Positions 34,043 to 45,498 of a stretch of DNA of 64,000 nt are shown here, piece after piece. Position numbers and translations under genes: made by a program. The notes beneath the pieces were generated by a model. It was not told the DNA's origin. It worked only from the letters and a program-made list of their open reading frames with translations, and ran no database searches. Within the stretch, counting starts at the first letter, position 1. Every line of letters begins with the position of its first letter. Source of the stretch: Branchiostoma floridae (lineage: Eukaryota; Chordata; Leptocardii; Amphioxiformes; Branchiostomatidae); the NCBI RefSeq assembly GCF_000003815.2, contig NC_049984.1:3057897-3121896 (forward strand), read 5' to 3'.

Positions 34043-34835
34043 GGGTTCGCTTAAAAGGCTGGGCTGTCTACCAGGCCAGGCTATCTGGCCTGTCTACCTG
34101 GCCTGGCTATCACGTCAGGCTACTAAGATCCCCCCATTCANNNNNNNNNNNNNNNNNNNNNNNNNNNNNNNNNNNNNNNNNNNNNNNNNNNNNNNNNNNN
34201 NNNNNNNNNNNNNNNNNNNNNNNNNNNNNNNNNNNNNNNNAAATAGCTGATAGCCGACCTTCGGGTGGAAAAACTCCTGCGCCGATTGGTCGGCTTCGCC
34301 GACTTCCCCGACCTTCGGGTAATCCCCAACCCCGGCAATGCTCAGCGATACGGTGTACGGGCGAATCAAAGACAATTCCTTGGCCTACCGCCTATGGTTA
34401 GACCTAGAAAACAGAGGTCCTGGGTTCAAATCTATATCTATCTAAATCTAAATCCTTTGACATGTCACAAAATCTGTGCTGTTAACAGTATTTTCCCCAC
34501 TCCAAATTGTACAAGGGGGTCGGAGAGATTATTGGCAGTTAGGAGAGGATTGGGCTCTGTCCTGGACACAAAAATTGTACAGTAGATAACAATCCACAGC
34601 CTCAAAAAGGCTATGTGACTACCGAGATTGTATATGTCAACATGGCATACTCTAGCATAGAGAACAAGGAGGTACATGTAATTATACCCCCCTTGGTCAG
34701 TAAAGTTACAAGTTTAGCTTTCCAGTGATTTATCAATTTCATGCTCTTCCTTCTTGTTGCACGAGCTGAGATAGTTTCTATTCTAGAAGATAGATATTCA
34801 ATAAAGAAATAAATTTCTGTTGCTGGCAAGCCCAT

Positions 34836-34891
<56 letters not shown>

Positions 34892-35182
34892 TCACACACA
34901 CACACACACACAAACATACACACACACAGTCCTGGTACTTGTGTTCCTGACAGCTGCAAGGAAGGCTTCCCAGACACATTCCCAAGGGCCCAGCCAGTGG
35001 TGGACAGGCCAACCTCCTGTTGGAGATTAGCAATTACTATGCCCGTCAATCAGCTATTTTGGCTGAGTGCCATATGATTGGGCTATGAATGGGATATCTG
35101 AGTAGCCTGACGTGATAGCCAGGCCAGGTAGACAGGCCAGGTAGCCTGGCCTGGTAGACAGCCCAGCCTTTTAAGCGAACCC
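34043..35182. mobile_element. Long-TIR element (82-bp arms) with a gap and a (CA)n tract
   Basis: Arms 34043-34124 and 35101-35182 are near-perfect inverted repeats starting GGGTTCGCTTAAAAGG and ending CCTTTTAAGCGAACCC. Within each arm aggccaggctatctggcc-type words are themselves palindromic. The interior includes an N-run (34141-34240) and a (CA)n microsatellite. No ORF with transposase features. TSD not determined. Confidence 0.7.
34840..34928. repeat. (CA)n microsatellite
   Basis: About 89 bp of nearly pure CA. Confidence 0.95.
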
Positions 35183-35232
35183 GACATATGTACTAGTATC
35201 CTATCAGTATCACAGCCCAGTCTGCAGTACCN

Positions 35233-35500
35233 AGATCAGCCAACGCTGTGGCCCCTCAAAAAAAGCAATTTTCGGTCTGCTGTATTTGTGATTATATTTT
35301 CTCCAGTTGGCCGGGGCACAATCAGGTTTTGTCCACAGTAGGACAGTCCAGTTCCTCACCTTTACATTGATACCAAACATGAAGGGAATATTTTAAGAGA
35401 GACGGATTTGCCCCCAAATTAACTGCGAACATGCGCAAATCACAGTGGTGAAGTTTCAGTCTGGTTGTAGCTACCAAAGCACACTACCCTGCGGACGGAC
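35233..35500 (+). repeat. Copy 2 (partial) of the ~500-bp repeat
   Basis: Matches 33568-33738 directly, then jumps to sequence matching 33945-34040, lacking the 207-bp segment of copy 1 and the long-TIR element. It begins exactly at a single N (35232), so its 5' boundary may be an assembly join. Confidence 0.7.
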
Positions 35501-35833
35501 CCAATTTTTATACATTTCGCATTGTGTCACAGACCTCATTTCTTGGTACAAGAATCTGAATGGGTGCGGCTGTCACATGCAATATAATAAGTGGCATGAT
35601 GATAATCAAACACACATAGACACTGAGTTTTAGTACAAAGTAAGAGTTTTTAAGATTCATCATATTTTGAGTAAATCTGTTTCGAACTCCTGGTCCGAAC
35701 CTGGGTTCGAACGGTGGAACCCAGCCGGTACGTTCCATGTTCGTGCCGCGGGGGGCAGGCCTAATGTTGCAAGTTCAACCAGCACTTGAAAAAGTTGATA
35801 TGATTAACGGCTCAAGTCTTGCCGTCGCAAATA
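35501..35833. other. Non-coding spacer inside the repeat cluster
   Basis: No gene or repeat recognised. Confidence 0.4.
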
Positions 35834-36331
35834 GATTTCGGGAAGCCCACCAAAATAAAATTAACATTATCCAGAAGCCAGAATAAGTAGGATTCATGTG
35901 CAAGCGTAATGATGTCAAAACATCATGGCTGAGTTTTGTAAAGCATAATGAAAGATCAGTGTGTGCGGTTTCTCATTCGAAAAAAGACGCCGGGGAATTT
36001 GACATGGCTGTAGTTTTTTGGGGGCAAAACCGTTTCTCCTAAAATTTACCCTTCAAGTTTGGTATCAATGTAAAGGTGAGGAACTGGACTGTCCGACTGT
36101 GGACAAAACTGACTCTGCCCCGGCAAACTGGAGAAAAGATAGTCACAAATACACAGACCGAAAATTGCTTTGTTTCGGGGGCCACAACGTTGGCTGAACT
36201 TTTGCAATGCAATAAATATCCACATGGCTGTGCTGGGCAAATCCTGTAGATGTGAAAAAGTATAAACATTATGTAGGTCTGAGGTATTTTTGTTGCACAA
36301 CAGGCAGTTGTTTATACGCATGCAGCGGGGT
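35834..36331 (-). repeat. Copy 3 of the ~500-bp repeat (right arm of the inverted repeat)
   Basis: Inverted match to 33436-33944. Its minus-strand frame starts MRINNCLLCNKNTSD and HNVYTFSHLQDLPSTAM, then diverges through a frameshift relative to copy 1. Confidence 0.75.
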
Positions 36332-36702
36332 CAAACCAGGACAAACTGCGTTCTGGCTTATGACCTGTCCAGAGAACCTGCGCAGAACATGATGCGCATA
36401 GAGCTCTGCGGTTCGACTGTTCCGTGTATCTTATGGTGACATCCACTGGGATCAAATAGCCAGGCTTTTATAAGAGAACGAGCAGAAAAACAATCTCCCT
36501 ATATATATAGCTATCACATATTTTGTAAATTACATTTGCATACTGCTATCAATTTTGAGGCATCAAATGTCACTTGCAAATCTACATCGAAAAACTGTGT
36601 TCTGCTACATCTAATTAGTCGAATGGCCAAGCATCGAATATTCGGTTCTACTTCCGGGGTTTTCTAAAACGACACAGATCACATAGAACGCCAAGACACG
36701 GC

Positions 36703-36992
36703 GCACGCATGGGTGTAAACAACTGTCTGTGGTGCAACAAAAAGGCCTTTGACTTGCATAATGTTTATACTTTTTCATATCTACAGGATTTTTCCAGCAC
36801 AGCCATGCACATATTTTGTGCGTTGCAAAATGGCATCTGGCACTATGGCTTTTGAAACATTAGCACTTTTTGTCCAGTTTATTTGTGCTTCTCTATTTTA
36901 CAATTCACTTAGATCCAATTATCTAATTCCACAACGTGATAGTCCATTTCACTGCCTTTGCAATGATACCAAAGTCTCCCGGTTGATTTGAG
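36703..36992 (+). repeat. Copy 4 (diverged) of the ~500-bp repeat
   Basis: Plus-strand frame starts MGVNNCLWCNKKAFD and HNVYTFSYLQDFSSTAM, then diverges. It is less similar than the other copies. Confidence 0.6.
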
Positions 36993-37225
36993 AAGCAACG
37001 AGTTTACACCCCCCCCCCCCCCCAAAAAAAAACCTGCGTCGACAACGGTAGAACGTACGGGGTAAAGGGTCTTCAGCAGAGACAATATTTTCTATGCCAG
37101 TGCTATGCTAGTAGCAATAGTCGACATTAAGTTATATATCAAATTAAAGCTAAGGTTTCTGGGAACCAACACACAGATTTCAAGAGGGATAGAGAATTCG
37201 TCATAAATGCAACGCCGTTTCAAAG

Positions 37226-38399
37226 ATGATAGTGAAGAAGAACTTTATTGCACGACATTTGTACATGGTACAATGTATTACACGAAGTACAAAATAGGTG
37301 TATAGAATAAGAACATCCTTATTAACATAGCAAAAAGGGCTAAAACAAGATATAATGTTACAATCGAGTTGGGCTAATCATGGCTTTCATTATTCTTTCT
37401 AATAACAAAGCAGTCTTTGATATATTTGGCTAACTTTGCATTATGGGAGTTGTGGCATCTAAAGATATATACAAATCTGTTTTTAGCATCGAGGTTCTTG
37501 AAATCTGCTGTAATAGATTCTAGAAATGTGAATAGCTCATTACGTAAAATAGTGTATTTAGAACATTCCATTAAAAAGTGAAATTCATCTTCAATATGCT
37601 TTGGACAGAAAGGGCAGAACCTTTGGTCAGGGGCTACATTGTAATATCTGCCTGTTTCAATATTCAATTTATGGCTACTGATTCTTAACTGAGTTATCGC
37701 TTTTCGAATTTCAAAATTATCTATATCATAAAGGTATCTTTCTTGTTCATAACATTCTTTTGACTTGCTCAGAAAAGACAGTTTTGAATTGTTTTCAATA
37801 GAATTAAACCAATACTGTATATATGTATCTTGTAGCCGGAGGCGCAGTTGGTTGACAATATAATCTACATTATAAGCCTCAGGTTTCATCCATATGTGTC
37901 CCAAGCCATGGTAACAGAGAATGTCCTTAACATGATTAATCCAGTCTTGATTGTCAGTAAGTACAGTATTGTATGCATCGCGAAGCAGAGAGTCCTCAGA
38001 TAAGTTTACCAAACGGTGCCAGTATTTAATGAGCTGAATTCTAGTAGATATTATAATTGGAAAAGTTCCTAACTCTCCTCGCACGCCGTCGTTAGATGAT
38101 TTTGAATGAACACCAAGTAGAAATTTTTGAAAACGTGTGTCGAGTATGTCAAATTCTGGTATATCTAAAGGGAGGCGTGTGTTATCGATTGAAAAATCAT
38201 CCTTTTCTAGATCAAGCCCTGACGCATGTCTTAAAAACATGTCTTTGTCTGATCTTTTTTCAAAATTAATAATATAAGAATGAGTTAGATCAGTGCAAGT
38301 GCTCTTTCGAATTGACAGTGGAATATTATCGTCGATCTGAAGTTTGTTCAATAAGAAAGATAAAGTATGTTTTGGAGAAGATGGAGACCGTTTCACCAA
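37226..38399 (-). mobile_element. LINE 3' fragment
   Basis: 5'-truncated LINE containing the C-terminus of ORF2 and a ~150-bp 3' UTR ending GCAATAAAGTTCTTCT. The same 3' end is present in the plus-strand copy at 40470-40796, confirming the boundary. Confidence 0.8.
37374..38399 (-). pseudogene. LINE ORF2 C-terminal region with zf-RVT-like motif (341 codons)
   Basis: Lies C-terminal to the RT core: no catalytic AFxD or FADD remains. It has a LLGVHSKSSNDGVRGELG block (about residues 94-111), a WxxxLVN region, and a CPFCPKHIEDEFHFLMEC motif (about 260-278) like the zinc-binding tail following RT in several LINE clades. Ends FVIRKNNESHD. Open throughout its length. Its upstream end coincides with the flank repeat, so it is a 5'-truncated insertion. 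Confidence 0.78.
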
Positions 38400-38965
38400 G
38401 TAGAACGCGCAAGGAGCCTCGTCTCTGTAACGGACATTTAATAATCTCTATTCGTGTACTATGCTACCCTGTATTTAAGCTATATATCAAATCAAAACCA
38501 TGGTTTCTTAAAACCAGCTCACAAGTTTTCATGATTTTTCATTAACTCTACGTACTTACAACGCCGTTACAAATTTGACCTCGAAATTCCATGGTTGCCC
38601 GGAGAGCGACCTCGCGCGGAGGGAGAACACGCGTCTTGATCACGGAGTGAACATTTTTAGTATTCTTCGTACCATATTATTCAACCAACACCAATAATTT
38701 GACCATCGTTGGGAGCAACAAAGCTTGATCTTTAAGCATGCCAACCTTCATGGACCTACAGTCAGCCACTTTTCTGTTATAAGCATTAAATTAGAGGGTA
38801 TACGTAGTTTAACGGGAGATGCGCGCTGCGTCGTTTTCTCTGTTTTAGAAAATAAGCGTGTTCTAGATCATTGGCCATTCGACTGTAATCATTATGTCAT
38901 CATTTGCCTGCAGATGTTACATTTCTAGTTCCTTTTGTTGTTTGTTATTCCACAACAGAAAAGAG

Positions 38966-39317
38966 ATGGCCGATCCCAGTTGTGGAGGTTCTACTGAAGA
39001 TATGTGTCCTGGTCATCCTGGGAACGAGGCTGAAGATCTTGGCCCTGGCCATCCTGGGAACAAGACCAACAGCATCGAGGGCCAGACAGCAGACGCGGGC
39101 CGGCAGCAGGACTGGGAAGAACCAGCTTCATGCCAGGAAACGTTTGATGGGAAGGTCAGGAAAACTGGCTCGTCATCACAGCTAAAACTGGGGGCCCGGG
39201 AGAGCAACGTGCCTGAACCCTGTACTGAGAAACCCTACATGTGCGGAGAGTATGGGTTCAGGACAGATCGCAAGCTCAACTTATCCAGATATATGAGAAC
39301 TGGAGAGAAACCCTACA
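38966..39317 (+). pseudogene. C2H2 zinc-finger protein, 5' coding exon, degenerate and truncated
   Basis: Starts MADPSCGGSTEDMCPGHPGN after a good splice acceptor (tttgttattccacaacag ending at 38959), as expected for a gene with a non-coding first exon. About 88 residues of low-complexity, acidic sequence with two GHPGN repeats lead to TEKPYMCGEYGFRTDRKLN, then LSRYMRTGEKPY. The finger is broken: the second Cys is Tyr, and both His are missing (SRYMRT without H). The frame then meets the single N at 39318 and unrelated sequence. Linker TGEKPY is intact. C2H2 proteins of this type bind DNA; this copy is probably dead or misassembled at the N. Confidence 0.7.
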
Positions 39318-39318
39318 N

Positions 39319-40469
39319 TATTGTTATCATACGACTTCTCTCTCTTCGCAGCCAGTGGCTGAATTGTGAGAAGCTTACAATAGGCGGGGCTACATGTATA
39401 TCACAAGGGCCTATGACCTCACTACGACAACAATGCTAAAGGAATTTAGGGTTATCAATGGCCGAAGTAGAAAGGTGTCGCAAAGGAGAAATTTTGACAT
39501 CCTGACTCTCGAAATCGTTATTTCCTGTATTTTGTTGGGCATTTCTTTCTGGCAGACTAAGCTCCGTTCAATGACATTTCTATTAGCAAAAAAAAAAGAA
39601 AGGTTTTTGAGGGCGACGCCCCCTAACATATTTTCTCCATGAACGAAGGCCTTCGCAAAGTCTGTGTAATTCAAAGTTTACAAGACATAACCTATGAGTT
39701 CGCTCATATTTCAAGTCAGACTGAGACTCGTTAGAAACATGCACATAAGACGACAAATCCTAAAAGGGACGACAGCTTACCTCGATTGCTTTTGTCGCTC
39801 TCCAGAAATGTCACAGCTTGTTGTTTATTGCGACCCGGTATAAGGACACTTAATGCTTAATGGTCATTATAATAACCGGTCGAGTCGGTACGTACAGGGG
39901 ATCCGCAGGTCAATCCGCCTTGCAGATGGTTGTCGGATATAGTTCAGGGCCTAAAACTTCTAGATTTTTTTCCTGGTCAAATGGGTAGAAATCCTGGCAG
40001 TTTTGAGGTGGGTGTGACAGGGGAGGGTTTCTACTTTCTGATTAGGGCCAAAAAGCTGAGTTTTTGTGGTTGCTGAGAGGTATAAAGTTGGGACTTTTTT
40101 GTCCTAGCACATGGCCTTCTCACTGGATTGTGGTGCGGTTTTGAGGTCAGGGGTCAATTTCTCAGTTTCCCGGAAGTTTCACCGTTAGATACTTGGCGAA
40201 ATGTGGTTTTTCGGATATCTGAGATGTCGGGCTTTCATATGAGGGTATGTTTGTGTGCCAGTAACGTCAGAAAGTTGAGTTATTAACAGTTGCTTTCTCC
40301 TCTTTTTTGTATAGGGAACCATTGTTTAGAGGCTGCAAATTGAATCACCTGCGGATACCCTATATAAGAAATTACCGATGCGTTGAATTTCGCGTGAGAC
40401 TCTATGGAGTGTGGTCTTCATGTGATTGTACATAGTCCGCTGAGTATTTGTAAGGTTACCTCTTTACCA
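39319..40469. other. Non-coding, nothing recognised
   Basis: Contains ccggtataaggacac / ggtcattataataaccgg near 39835-39880, resembling the ends of the 30404-31292 element. No gene. Confidence 0.35.
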
Positions 40470-40796
40470 TAGATTTGATTATATATTCAGATGTAACAAC
40501 TCCCACAATGCTAAAATAGGTAAATATATAAAAGACTGCTTTGTCATATATTATAAGAAAAAATGCCGAAACTCATAATTAGCCCCACTCGATTGTGATA
40601 CAATATCAATGATTTAGGCTAGCTCTTATTGTTCTAGAAATTAGTATGCCAATTTCATTCTATATTCATAATCTGCATATGTACTAAGTTCAATACTTGT
40701 TTTAGTAATTAGGATGATAAGTTTGTTTCTTCTTTTTTTTTGCCATACATTGTATCGTGTACGATTGTTGCGCAATAAAGTTCTTCTATCAGTTGA
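40470..40796 (+). mobile_element. LINE 3' end, same family as 37226-38399
   Basis: Encodes FDYIFRCNNSHNAKIGKYIK then DCFVIYYKKK, matching FVYIFRCHNSHNAKLAKYIK in the other copy, then a 3' UTR ending GCAATAAAGTTCTTCT. Short 5'-truncated insertion. Confidence 0.8.
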
Positions 40797-41004
40797 AACA
40801 TGTACAATACCAGGGAAAGTGTCCGTCTGATCTTTCTCCCAAACTCATGGGTCGTACTTTTATAATAACCCGTCACATTACGACGTAATATGCGTCGTAA
40901 ATCTACTCCATATATTATAGTCTATGCCAGGTACATTGTACCCGGATAGGATGAAATGGGAAAATGACTTTTTTTTAGCACTGATCATAATGATTACATC
41001 ATTA

Positions 41005-41483
41005 ACTAGAGTTCCATCTTTGCCAAATGAACCAGGTTTGTTATGTACAATGATGTCTGTAGACATAAACATATTACTCATTACATTTTATTTTATATAT
41101 GTCTGGAGCTGGATTATAAAATTTCGCCATTAATTGTGCAAATGAGATACCAATTTACATAATTAATATCAAATTATCTCAAGCATACCCGCTCCCGCAG
41201 TTCCAAAATAGATGCTAGGGGACCCAAACATACACCCCTTACTTTCTGCTCTCTTTCTCAGTTACATATGTGACAACTTTGACAAGAATCATAAAAAGCA
41301 GTGAATTTATGAACTTTCCTAATTAATTAAGTTATCGAACTTGACCTTCGTTTTCCCGACCCCTACTCGCCTACCAAATATCATCAGGATCCATTCAAGG
41401 CTTCTCGAGTTATACTGGTGACAGACAGACAGACGTACAAGCCTAGAACATAACCTTGCCATTCTGGCAAAGGTAAACACTCC
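41005..41483. repeat. Dispersed repeat, long copy
   Basis: Starts actagagttcca and ttgccaaatgaaccagg and ends with the acttgaccttcg...cctaccaaatatcatcagg module and (gaca)n. The first 300 bp match 60667-60980. The last 150 bp match 18625-18800 in reverse. Probably a non-autonomous element; I cannot set its ends. Confidence 0.55.
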
Positions 41484-41605
41484 CCCAAAGTGTAGGATAT
41501 GCATATATCGCAACGCAGGAGAATGACAGCGGATTTGCGGATTTACCGTACGCGTGCGTCCGCCTCTCACGGCGTCCCGAGCACAACAGCACGACCCGGA
41601 AGCGG

Positions 41606-42480
41606 CGAACTCTTTTCTTCTTCTTTCTTCTTTATTCATTAAAATCAACCTTACAGAGATTAATTCTTAGCAGAAGCATCTCTGAATGCCGTTGATCTTT
41701 ACAATGTGACTCAGAGTAAATACTTACAACGACTAGACAACATGTACAGTACGCATGACATACACAGTACATAGACAAATAAAACACTTAGGCACCAGTC
41801 ATTGATTTGTTGTACAGTCTGATTGTATAGTGTAGGAATGAGTTGCGCAGTCTGGAGGTCCTTGCTTTTGGGACCGAGATACTACATGAGCTTCGAAGTG
41901 ACCTCCCAGTGACCTCTGACCTGACCGGAGGGACCATGTCATGTAGCGGGTGATCCGGGTTCATCATTTGCTTGAGTAGCTTAATGGCAGCGAGTTCACG
42001 TCTCTCCTTGAGTGTGGGCAAATCCGGAACACTTCTCCTGCCACCTAGAGAGATGATCTTTAGTGCTCTCCTTTGCACTTTCTCGATTAACTGTTCTTGT
42101 TGTTTGGTGCAACCAACTAAGAGAACATGGCCATACTCAAGTACGGGCCTGACCAGGGCCGTATACACCTGTACAAGGTCGGACACCGACATGCCTTGTT
42201 TGGTTAGGACACGTAGGTAGTAAAGTCTGCGTGAGCCCTTGGTCACCATCGACGTAACCTGGTCGTTGAGGGTTAGACCTCTGTCAAGGATGAATCCTAG
42301 ACCTTTAGCTGACTCCACGACGGGTACTGCTTCCCCCCCTAGAATCAGAGTAGGTGGCGTCGGAATGCTTTTGCAAAAGCAAATTTGAAGCTGCATGCTC
42401 TTCTTGCCGTTAAGGATCATCCTGTGACGACCAGCCCAAGAGTCGAGATTGGACGACTCTTCCTCCACAGTCGTGTCCAC
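41606..42480 (-). mobile_element. CR1-like LINE, 5'-truncated
   Basis: Contains the RT C-terminus (41788-42480) and a 3' UTR ending AATGAATAAAGAAG then a (GAA)n-like tail near 41606-41640. TSD not found. Confidence 0.72.
41788..42480 (-). pseudogene. CR1-like RT C-terminal region (230 codons)
   Basis: LDSWAGRHRMILNGKKSMQL is the region after FADD in CR1-type RTs. It is followed by LGFILDRGLTLNDQV, a VLEYGHVLLVGC block and IEKVQRRALKIISL, typical of the CR1/Jockey thumb. No catalytic residues remain because of 5' truncation. Open throughout. Confidence 0.75.
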
Positions 42481-42483
42481 AGT

Positions 42484-43080
42484 TTACGCGCTATGTTCGA
42501 TAGAGTAGGCTATGGAGTATTAATAATACCGGTTTATTGCATACAAATAGTCCAGAAATAGCAGCCGAGCCTGATTTGTTTCAGACTTTACAAACAAGTT
42601 ACATTTCAGGGGCTTTACATCACATTAAATTAAAACATGACAATTATAATATATATTGCGATTAAAATCTTTAGATTGGTAAGGAGTCGTTAAAATCTAT
42701 CATATAATATAATATATCAACATCAAAATCAACAACAAGATATTTGTGTTAACGGTCACAATTCCTTATTCAAAACAGTGGTAATGTAAGGTATCGGACA
42801 TTTGCGGTAGCGCTCAGTTTGTGTGTAAATACAGTTCAGTTTGTGGCTAGTCCGCGTTAGTCGCCCACTGGCTCCTCCACGGGATGGGGGAAGCCAGTCT
42901 CTGAAAGCCGAGTTCAGAAGTTTCAGTCCGAATTTCTTGCATAGTTGTTCCCTCCTGGATTCAAGGTTGGGTAGTCCGAGTATGTGGGTATTACCGGTAT
43001 ATTCAGAACAGGCTCCCGTTTAAATCGCTATACACATGTACATGTCATCATTAAGCAAAATTTGAGTCCTAAAAACACAG
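42484..43080. other. Non-coding, nothing recognised
   Basis: No supported feature. Confidence 0.35.
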
Positions 43081-43753
43081 CATACAAAGATAGGCGATAG
43101 GTTACGCCCAAGGGAAACACCTGTCACGTATACCTTAGCCTGCATTGATCTCATTTTTACAAATCAGGCAGAAAAGTGTGGCAAAGTAAGAGTAGAGACT
43201 GTTGGTTTCTCTGACCATGATATTGTTGTGTTTTCGAGAAAGGCAAAACTCCATTCAAAAGGACCTAGGATTGTGCACAAAAGGACATACAAGAACTTTG
43301 ATGAGGACGCTTTCCTGTCTGACATACAAGCTGCACCATGGCACCTGGTATACAACTTCAGCGACAGTGATCAGGCAACAGACATTTTTACGGACATTCT
43401 GCAAGGTATCTGTGACAAGCATGCTCCTATTAGAAAGTTCACTGTCAGATCAACTCCTGCTCCTTGGTTAACCTCGGACATTCAGGAACTTATGACGTTG
43501 CGGGATGACGCCAAGAGAGAAGCCAAGATGTCTGGACTTGAATCTGACTTTGCAGTATACCGGAAACTTCGTAACAGGGTAGTGTCAGAAGTCCGGAAGG
43601 CAAAAACCGGCTTCTACGGGGAGAAATTTGACTCTTGCTCGGGAAACCCGAAGCAGGCTTGGAACACCATCAACTCTCTGCTTGGGAGAAAACACACCGT
43701 TAGTCCAGGCAGTGTTCAGGCAGATGGGAAACTGCTGAGTAACCCGAGGGGGG
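43081..43753 (+). pseudogene. LINE fragment: end of endonuclease and linker before RT
   Basis: Open frame from about 43081. CIDLIFTNQAEKCGKV then VGFSDHDIVVF contains the SDH motif of APE-type LINE endonucleases (about 43213-43221). It continues with HAPIRKFTVRSTPAPWLTSD and a basic helical linker (LRNRVVSEVRKAKTGFYGEK) that precedes RT in CR1-like LINEs. It is cut by the N-run at 43754. Sequence after the gap is not LINE. 5' truncated at or before 43081. Confidence 0.75.
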
Positions 43754-43853
43754 NNNNNNNNNNNNNNNNNNNNNNNNNNNNNNNNNNNNNNNNNNNNNNN
43801 NNNNNNNNNNNNNNNNNNNNNNNNNNNNNNNNNNNNNNNNNNNNNNNNNNNNN

Positions 43854-45298
43854 TCAACAAAGAGCTTCAACAAAAAAAGTGGGGGTAAACACTGCGCCCT
43901 ATGGAGGTATTGTTTCTGAACGGTCTGTATGCTGTTGCCATGGCAATGGCTGCGGTTGGACCACGGACGCGGCAGAATTGTCTTATGTGACCGCAAACGG
44001 TCGTAATTGAATTTTCCTCTTCATTTGTGGACAAAGCCCAGTTCATGAATATGGGCACAAACTGAGCTTTCAATGGCAGATGAGTGAAAAAAAGAAAACA
44101 ATGTTCCAGATCGTAAACAATTGGTTAGCGATAGAAAGCCCTTTAGATAGAGAACACAAAAAATGTGCCAGTAAAAAGGTCATGAAAAATGATCACAAGC
44201 ATTTAAAATGATACCAGTGACAATCATGATGTGCCTTCTAAGTCAGATGAAGACTATTTGTTTCATGTATACTGAATGTTGTAGATACGCCTTATTATAT
44301 ATATATGTTATGTTGAATGAAAAGGTTGAAATTCATAAAAAACATCCAAGTCAAGTACATGTACAACGAAGCCAATGCCTTTGATATTGGTACATTGGGA
44401 ATTAACTTCTCAATTGTATGCGTTTTGGCTTTGACATATTTCTGGCCCAGAAAAACGGATGAAGTGAAATGACAGTAATTAATGTATGTGAATGTTACCC
44501 TACTATAAATTTACACCAATTCAGTGAAACGGACAAGTGAAATCTCTTCCTGGGATTTAAACAATCCCTTCATGTCATACGAAAACGGTGAGTTATGGAG
44601 AAACAGTGCAAAATAGATTAGTTTGTCTTTCTTTGGGATTTGTGTTAAGAACATGTAGAGTTGGAATTAAGGTGAGTGGATATATTTCATAGTTTCGTGA
44701 TTTGAAAGCAGGAGCTGATCTTTTTTGATTAGAGAAGATTTGTGACGTGAAAATGGCATAGTTATATACGATTTCAAGTTCACTGCTGGTTTATTCTGAT
44801 AGTATTGTAATTTGAGGATCATCATTGTAGGTAGGTACATAATTAGGTAGTTCAATTTGGTTTGAGACCTAAATCATTCTCAATTTTAGCAGAGGTTCAA
44901 CAAAAGGTCAAGAGGAAAACAGAAGGATAGGAGGAAAAACTTGCCTCCTTGAAACTGTGAACAGATGTGTGCCTTAGTCTTTAAGTTCATTGTCAATATT
45001 TTAAGACCCTAAAACTGTAAGATCCTACAAATGAAGTCAGCATGGCCTTGATGTATATTGTCAGACAAAACTATATGAATAAAGATTAGCTTTGTAGCAA
45101 AGACAGGATTTGGAAAGAGAGAAAAAAATGCTGACTGAAAATTAGTTCTGACAGAACAAGACTGATAAAGGTGAGAAGAAACCTACAGCGTGGGGTTTAC
45201 TGTCACTGTGTTTCAGTGAATGATATAGGATTTGTCAATTCGAATTTGGGAAGTTGTTCCCCAGAATTGAAGGAAACCATGTTGGAAATCAATCCTCA
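43854..45298. other. Non-coding, nothing recognised
   Basis: AT-rich. The 78-codon ORF at 45171 overlaps the MITE at 45301 and is not accepted. Confidence 0.4.
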
Positions 45299-45300
45299 TA

Positions 45301-45496
45301 CAGTCAAACTTGCCCAAGAAGACCACTCAAAGGACTATATTATAAAAATCTTGCCTATGTGGACAGGTGGTCGTTGTAGACAGAATTTGCTAGGCTTGTG
45401 TCAATGAGACAAAATATCTAAGGGATCACCAAAAAGTGGTCACATTGACCAGTTGGTCCTTATATAGAGGTGGTAACTTGTATGCAGATTTGACTG
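45301..45496. mobile_element. Tc1/mariner-like MITE, TA target site
   Basis: 196 bp, ends CAGTCAAACTTG / CAGATTTGACTG, TA at 45299-45300 and 45497-45498. Same length and end type as 990-1185. Confidence 0.7.
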
Positions 45497-45498
45497 TA

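Larger units (their letters stand above)
37045..38575. repeat. Two ~175-bp homologous flanks around a LINE fragment
   Basis: 37045-37222 (gtagaacg...ttaagttatatatcaaatta...caacgccgtt) and 38400-38575 (gtagaacg...ttaagctatatatcaaatca...caacgccgtt) share order and words, roughly 70 percent. The LINE 3' end lies between them. Confidence 0.6.

Noticed and set aside
34820-35077. ORFs of His-Thr and Cys-Val repeats
   Set aside because: Translations of the (CA)n microsatellite.
45171-45407. 78-codon ORF
   Set aside because: Overlaps the TA-flanked MITE at 45301-45496.
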